Positions 60,147-64,000 of a DNA stretch of 64,000 nt are shown piece by piece. A program made the position numbers and the translations under genes. Positions within the stretch are counted from its first letter, which is position 1. Every line of letters starts with the position of its first letter. The notes under the pieces were generated by a model. It did not search any database, was not told the DNA's origin, and was given only the letters and a program-made list of their open reading frames with translations. The stretch is from Mortierella sp. BCC40632 (Eukaryota > Mortierellomycota > Mortierellomycetes > Mortierellales > Mortierellaceae): positions 62,001 through 126,000 of the forward strand of contig WAEK01000013.1 of the NCBI GenBank assembly GCA_011634665.1, read 5' to 3'.

Positions 60147-60318
60147 GTGGCCCGCTCCTTCGGCTCCAGCAGATATACTTCGGGCTCTGCCGAGTCAGGG
60201 AGTGGTTACCCTGAAGTTGTGCTCTTGCATGTTAATTCATTGAAATGCCTTGTCACAAAGTGGCCCGCTTCTTCGGCTCCAGTAGATATACTTCGGGCTC
60301 TGCCGAGTCAGGAAGTGG
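60147..60318 (+). repeat. Pair of about 59-bp direct repeats
   Basis: Copies at about 60147-60205 and 60260-60318 share GTGGCCCGCT-CTTCGGCTCCAG-AGATATACTTCGGGCTCTGCCGAGTCAGG with three single-base differences. The spacing is 113 bp start to start. Function unknown; possibly ends of a non-autonomous element or part of the DIRS terminus. Confidence 0.8.
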
Positions 60319-60334
60319 TCACGACAACGTGTTC

Positions 60335-60609
60335 TGCAGGACTAAGACGACAAAGGAAGTCTTATGTCCATTATCCGAGCCAGCGACCCCTTTACTGTGT
60401 AATCCTTCTTTCATTTATTTCCACTCGAGATACAGATAAAATAAAGAAAATACTAGCTAGATAACCCTCTCTCCTTGGCTGACTCTGAACCCCATCTTTC
60501 TTTCGCGAGTATGGTGAACAGATAAAAGGGAGGGAGGGTGGGACAGTAGTAAAGGGGTCGCTGGCTCGGATAATGGACATAAGACTTCCTTTGTCGTCTT
60601 AGTCCTGCA
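60335..60609. repeat. Perfect 62-bp inverted repeat, likely DIRS terminus
   Basis: The left arm 60335-60396 and right arm 60548-60609 are exact reverse complements, separated by 151 bp. A further 23-bp direct copy of the arm's outer end (GAGCCAGCGACCCCTTTACT...) occurs at 60622-60644. This lies immediately 3' (minus sense) of the tyrosine recombinase frame, where DIRS-group elements carry their inverted terminal repeat and internal complementary region. Confidence 0.8.
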
Positions 60610-60656
60610 TTATCCTTCATAGAGCCAGCGACCCCTTTACTGTGCATTCAGAGTAA

Positions 60657-61668
60657 TCAGCCCAATACCATTTTCGTAAAGTTTGATTTCGTCTTGCTTG
60701 ACATACGATAAAACTTGGAGAACATCGCTGAAGAAGACCAATTGCCTTGAGTGACAATGTCGTTGATGTCAGCTCCTTTCCTTGCCGCTTGTGTAGATCC
60801 TGCGGCTCTGGCCTTTGGTACCCTTGCTCCTGGTGGTAATTGTAGCTTTGACATGACCGCCTTGATGTGTTTTCCGATGCGCTGTGCTGAAACACCCATC
60901 TCGTGATACTTGACGTGTCGTACCAGTGGATTGTACATTAAGGAGGGCTGGGTCGGATGCGGAACTGATAGGCGGTCCTTTGTGAACCGTGACACATAAG
61001 CCTTGAACGTCTTGACTGGACAAAGGGCGGGATCCGATTGCAGCGCTTTTAAGGATCACATATTTGTTTTTGTGAATTCCGTTTGACTTTTCTTTGGGAC
61101 GAAGGACGAGCAGTTTCACAAACGTGTTCTCTATTTGGCACTCATCCAGATCAATACGCTCGATGTCGCTAGGGCGGAGGAATGCGCACATACCCAGTGA
61201 CCAACATAATTTCTGTGCGAGGATCTCTGCTGATACATTTTTGTTTGGCGGTAGTGACCGAAAATAATCCAAGATCGGCGTAATGTCTAAGTCCATCTCC
61301 TTGTTTGAATCCACTTCGTTTGCGCGTAAAACTTGGAAGAAGCTGGAGAAGTAGCTGTCCTGTTGGAAAAGTGAGGTGTCTTCATAGAGTCCCGTGAGCT
61401 GGGCTCGATAGGCTGATATTGTAGTCGCTTTCCATCCTTTGGTGGTGTGTCCCCAAGCAAGAAAATTGAGGACCATCGCTGGGTTGGGAAGTGTGGGGTC
61501 TACACTCTTATCCTCACACCATTGTATGAACGACTTCTGAATATGACTGTAACGTTTGCGTTTGAGCCTTTCCGTCTCCGCGTCTCTCAGAATGTTGACT
61601 ACGGAGTTGTCGTATCCTTTCATTGACAGGGTCTTGCGCCGTTTATGTTCCATGCGATCAAGGACCAA
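60657..61668 (-). pseudogene. DIRS tyrosine recombinase, frameshifted
   Basis: The N-terminal half (frame at 60769-61668) has MKGYDNSVVNILRDA, SHIQKSFIQWCEDKSVDP, WKATTISAYRAQLTGLYED and LGMCAFLRPSDIERIDLDEC, which carries the first catalytic Arg. The frame then shifts by one base at an AAAA run (61047-61050). The other frame continues with DPALCPVKTFKAYVSRFTKD, YHEMGVSAQRIGKHIKAVM, and RAAGSTQAARKGADINDIVT-QGNWSSSAMFSKFYRM, holding the second Arg region and the nucleophile Tyr in FYRM, to a stop at 60657. Both catalytic halves are conserved, so the shift may be a recent mutation. Confidence 0.85.
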
Positions 61669-61669
61669 G

Positions 61670-63330
61670 CTGGGTTCTTCTCTAGGATCCCGGGGTCTTT
61701 TTGAAGGCGTCCTGAACGGCGGAGCGATGTAGATGAATTGGTGGTTCTGATGTCATCATCTTCATTGTTGGATACCAGATGGCGCCTGTCCAGTTCGGAG
61801 TTATCAATGTCGCTTTCAGGCCCTCCTTCTGAATCCTCGCTAGAATCAGCGGGATCAAATTCCATGGAGGACAGACATAGAGTCTGCCTTGTCCTTTCCA
61901 TTCCTGTTGCATGGCGTCCTGTGCCACTGCTTCCTTCTCGAATTTCCATGACATGTAGTTCTTCAGCTTTGCGTTGTGTTTCGAGGCGAAGAGATCTATG
62001 TGGTGGGGTCCCCACTTGTCGTCCAGTGTCTGGAATGCTTCGGGACTGATACTCCATTCTAGTTGCTTCTGCAATTGTCGACTGGGTGGATCGGCAGGGG
62101 TTGAGTAATGAGGGGACGAATGCTGTGGAGATTGTGGTTCCCGTCGCCAAGCAATGAGACCAAATCCTGTCTGCTAGCTTCATCAGCTCTGGTGATCTCG
62201 TCCCTCCAAACTTGTTCACGTATGCAATAGTCGTTGTGTTGTCGCAATAAATCATTAATCTCTTCCCTTGGAATTGAGGGTGTGCCACTGTGTACCAAAT
62301 CACCATTAACTCTTTCAAGTTGATGTGAGTCTCCATCAGCTGTCTGTCCCATAATCCTGAGATGGTTTTCTGTCCATGGACGATCCCCATCCCGTATCCG
62401 AGGCATCGGTGTAGATCTCCGCTGGGGGGGAGGTTGTTGGATCCAAGTGAGGCCGTTCCACGATTGTAAGCCTTCTATCCACCATTGAAGGTCCTCCAGA
62501 GCTGGTGTCGTCAATGAAACATATTCCGTCCATGAAGTCCCCGTTGAAGGGCTTCGTTCTTCACTTGTACCAGGGTTTTGCGTCTTGAGTCTGGCAGGCA
62601 GAACTGCTGCCGTCATTGCGAGTGCTTTCCCGATGAAGGACGAGAGGGCTCTCAGCGTCATCTTGCCCTTCTTGATCATCTTGGAAGCTTCTCTTCTGAT
62701 GTCGCGGATCTTGTCTTTTGGCACTGAAAGTGTCATCTTCTGGGAGTCGATCTGGAATCCCAGATGTGATATCGACTGTGTGGGCTCCAGATGAGACTTG
62801 CTTTCCTTTACTAGGAATCCGAGCGACTTCAACTTGTCGAGAACTTGTTTTGTTGCTAGTAAGGACTGTTCCCTGTTCCTGGCTACTATCAATAGATCGT
62901 CTAAGTACGCTGCGATCCTTATTCCCTTGCGCCGAGCCCATCTGAGGATCGGTTTGAGGACCTTCGTAAAGACGAAGGGCGCCAATGAGAGACCGAAGGG
63001 TAGTACGCGGAACTGGTACTGTTTCCCTTTCCAGTGGAATTGTAGGTGTTTCCTGGAAGACTCGTGGATGAGAACGTGGAGGAATGCATCCTGGAGATCT
63101 ACACTGGTCATGTAGTCTCCCTTGTTTATCATATTGCAAACTACCTTGATCGTCTCCATTTTGAAATGTTTCTTCGGTACATACTGATTTAAGGGACGTA
63201 GGTTTAGAACAGGCCTCAAGTCTCCCGTTTTCTTTGGGATCGTAAAAGTCGGCTCGTAAAAGCCATCTTCGGTAGCTTCCTCTATTGCGCGTTTTTCGAG
63301 AAGAGCGAGGATTTCCTTCTCTATTGTTTC
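61670..63330 (-). pseudogene. DIRS reverse transcriptase / RNase H polyprotein, frameshifted
   Basis: The RT reads without a break from about 63330 (EKEILALLEKRAIEEATEDG) through MRPVLNLRPLNQYVPKKHF, VDLQDAFLHVLIHESSRKHL, FRVLPFGLSLAPFVFTKVLK and the catalytic AAYLDDLLI near 62900. After LPARLKTQ (about 62580) coding moves between frames: DLQWWIEGLQSWNGL, then AEIYTDASDTGWGSS (first RNase H Asp) in another frame, then HINLKELMVIWYTVAH and IYCDNTTTIAYVNKFGGTRS in a third. The last domain, WGPHHIDLFASKHNAKLK to YVCPPWNLIPLILARIQ (61682-62074), is again in a shifted frame and resembles the methyltransferase-like region of DIRS elements. At least three shifts are present. Confidence 0.85.
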
Positions 63331-63489
63331 CGTCTCTTTGGTCGATCGGGGATGGTGGTGTCTGGGATGGGGACTGTCTGGCGGGAGAGAAGTGAACGGG
63401 ATTCTGAATCCATCTTCGATAGTCCGACGAATCCAGTCTTCGTCGGTGAGTCGTCTCCACGCTGCTTGGAACCGATGTAGTCGTCCTCC

Positions 63490-64000
63490 CTACTGGCGTC
63501 CTCGGCCCCGACCGCGTCCCCTTGGGTTCGAGGCTTGCTGAAAAGACTGGCTGCTGCTGTCGCTGTTTGGAGTTTGATAAGAGTTCGAGTTCGATTGGCT
63601 CTGTTTCTCATTGTTGTTGCCTTCTGTGTGCCGCTGTTGGTTACCCTGGAAATTGTGGTTCCCATGATTTTTTGTAGCCGCCTCTGCCCCTGCCCCTTCC
63701 GTTACCTCTGTCACCCTGTCCTGTCGCATTCTTGAGTGACTTGGTGAACTTTTGTTGATCGATAATCTCCTGGTGAGAAATGATTGGGGTCTTCCCGTTG
63801 GGGTCAGTAGGGGAATGATATTCTTGTCTCTGCAAATGGCCTGCGTACGAAGATGGCCCATCTCAGTGCTGATTGCTGCGAGATTGTAACGAATGGTGTC
63901 CAGAGTCTCAATGATGTTAGCCATGACCGGATCGTCCTGATCTGTTGCAGGTGAGGAAAAGGATAGCATGGACTGTGGCGTCAATTGGTCTGGTGAGGTG
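63490..64000 (-). pseudogene. DIRS gag-like region, truncated by window edge and frameshifted
   Basis: A basic, Gln/Asn/Ser-rich and Gly-Arg-rich reading (SNPRGRGRGRGRQ at its end) with an N-terminal helical part (DTIRYNLAAISTEMGHLR). A second frame (63641-63835) contains ISHQEIIDQQKFTKSLKNAT followed by GRGRGRGGYKKSWEPQF, indicating a shift within gag near 63780-63800. The start lies beyond the right edge. Confidence 0.6.

Larger units (their letters stand above)
60335..64000 (-). mobile_element. DIRS-type (tyrosine recombinase) retrotransposon, partial and decayed
   Basis: Read on the minus strand the order is gag-like (63490-64000), reverse transcriptase with RNase H and a downstream domain (about 61680-63330), tyrosine recombinase (about 60657-61668), then terminal repeats (60335-60644). 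This gene order and the absence of LTRs, an integrase or an aspartic protease define the DIRS group. The 5' end lies beyond the window. Several frameshifts disrupt the ORFs, so this copy is probably immobile. Confidence 0.88.

Noticed and set aside
60147..60644. CRISPR-like array
   Set aside because: Only two direct repeats of 59 bp plus an inverted repeat, in a eukaryotic retroelement end; spacing and copy number do not fit.

Overview
The window is nuclear DNA of a filamentous fungus. The genes have short GT-AG introns with pyrimidine-rich ends and CTNAY-like branch sites, and the space between them is full of long poly-T/poly-A runs and simple repeats. A DIRS-type (tyrosine recombinase) retrotransposon, a Crinkler-like gene copy, a TKL kinase with an HTDLH catalytic loop and the general protein style suggest an early-diverging lineage, most likely Mucoromycota and perhaps Mortierellaceae. 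That placement is inference; no rRNA or other marker is present.

Layout. 0-6 kb: a siroheme-type uroporphyrinogen methyltransferase (minus), a repeat-rich gap with decayed transposase-like sequence, and a kappa-class GST (plus). 6-12 kb: glycogen phosphorylase and the mitochondrial Fe-S protein IBA57, both minus. 12-21 kb: an unrecognised multi-exon gene (plus), SUA5 (minus) and the HECT ligase HUL5/UBE3C (plus). 21-24 kb: a broken nuclease-like gene (minus). 24-30 kb: a GST-fold protein (plus), a uridine-kinase-like gene (minus) and an acyl-CoA thioesterase (plus). 30-36 kb: a large TKL-kinase/ankyrin fusion (plus). 36-41 kb: a small secreted protein with class I hydrophobin spacing (minus) and RIT1 (plus). 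40-48 kb: an F-box/LRR protein (minus), a secreted Thr-rich acidic protein (plus) and a second GST (plus). 47-56 kb: an MTMR14-like phosphoinositide phosphatase (minus) and PEX19 (minus).

56-64 kb is mobile and decayed: a Helitron helicase fragment, a multiply broken Crinkler-like gene, short direct and inverted repeats, and a frameshifted DIRS retroelement that runs off the right edge. The first 55 kb is mostly single-copy housekeeping genes. Metabolism (glycogen, siroheme, fatty acyl-CoA), translation fidelity (SUA5, RIT1), organelle assembly (IBA57, PEX19) and membrane/protein turnover (MTMR14, HUL5) lie side by side with no operon-like logic.

The observations most worth following are the hydrophobin-like gene (a family I associate with Dikarya), a 6-nt microexon in the kappa GST, a 20-nt microexon carrying an atypical Walker A motif in the kinase-like gene, a GC-AG intron in RIT1, the kinase/ankyrin fusion, and the Crinkler-Helitron-DIRS cluster. 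Intron borders were found by eye from reading frame and family alignment memory. Exact exon ends are given only where phase was checked.
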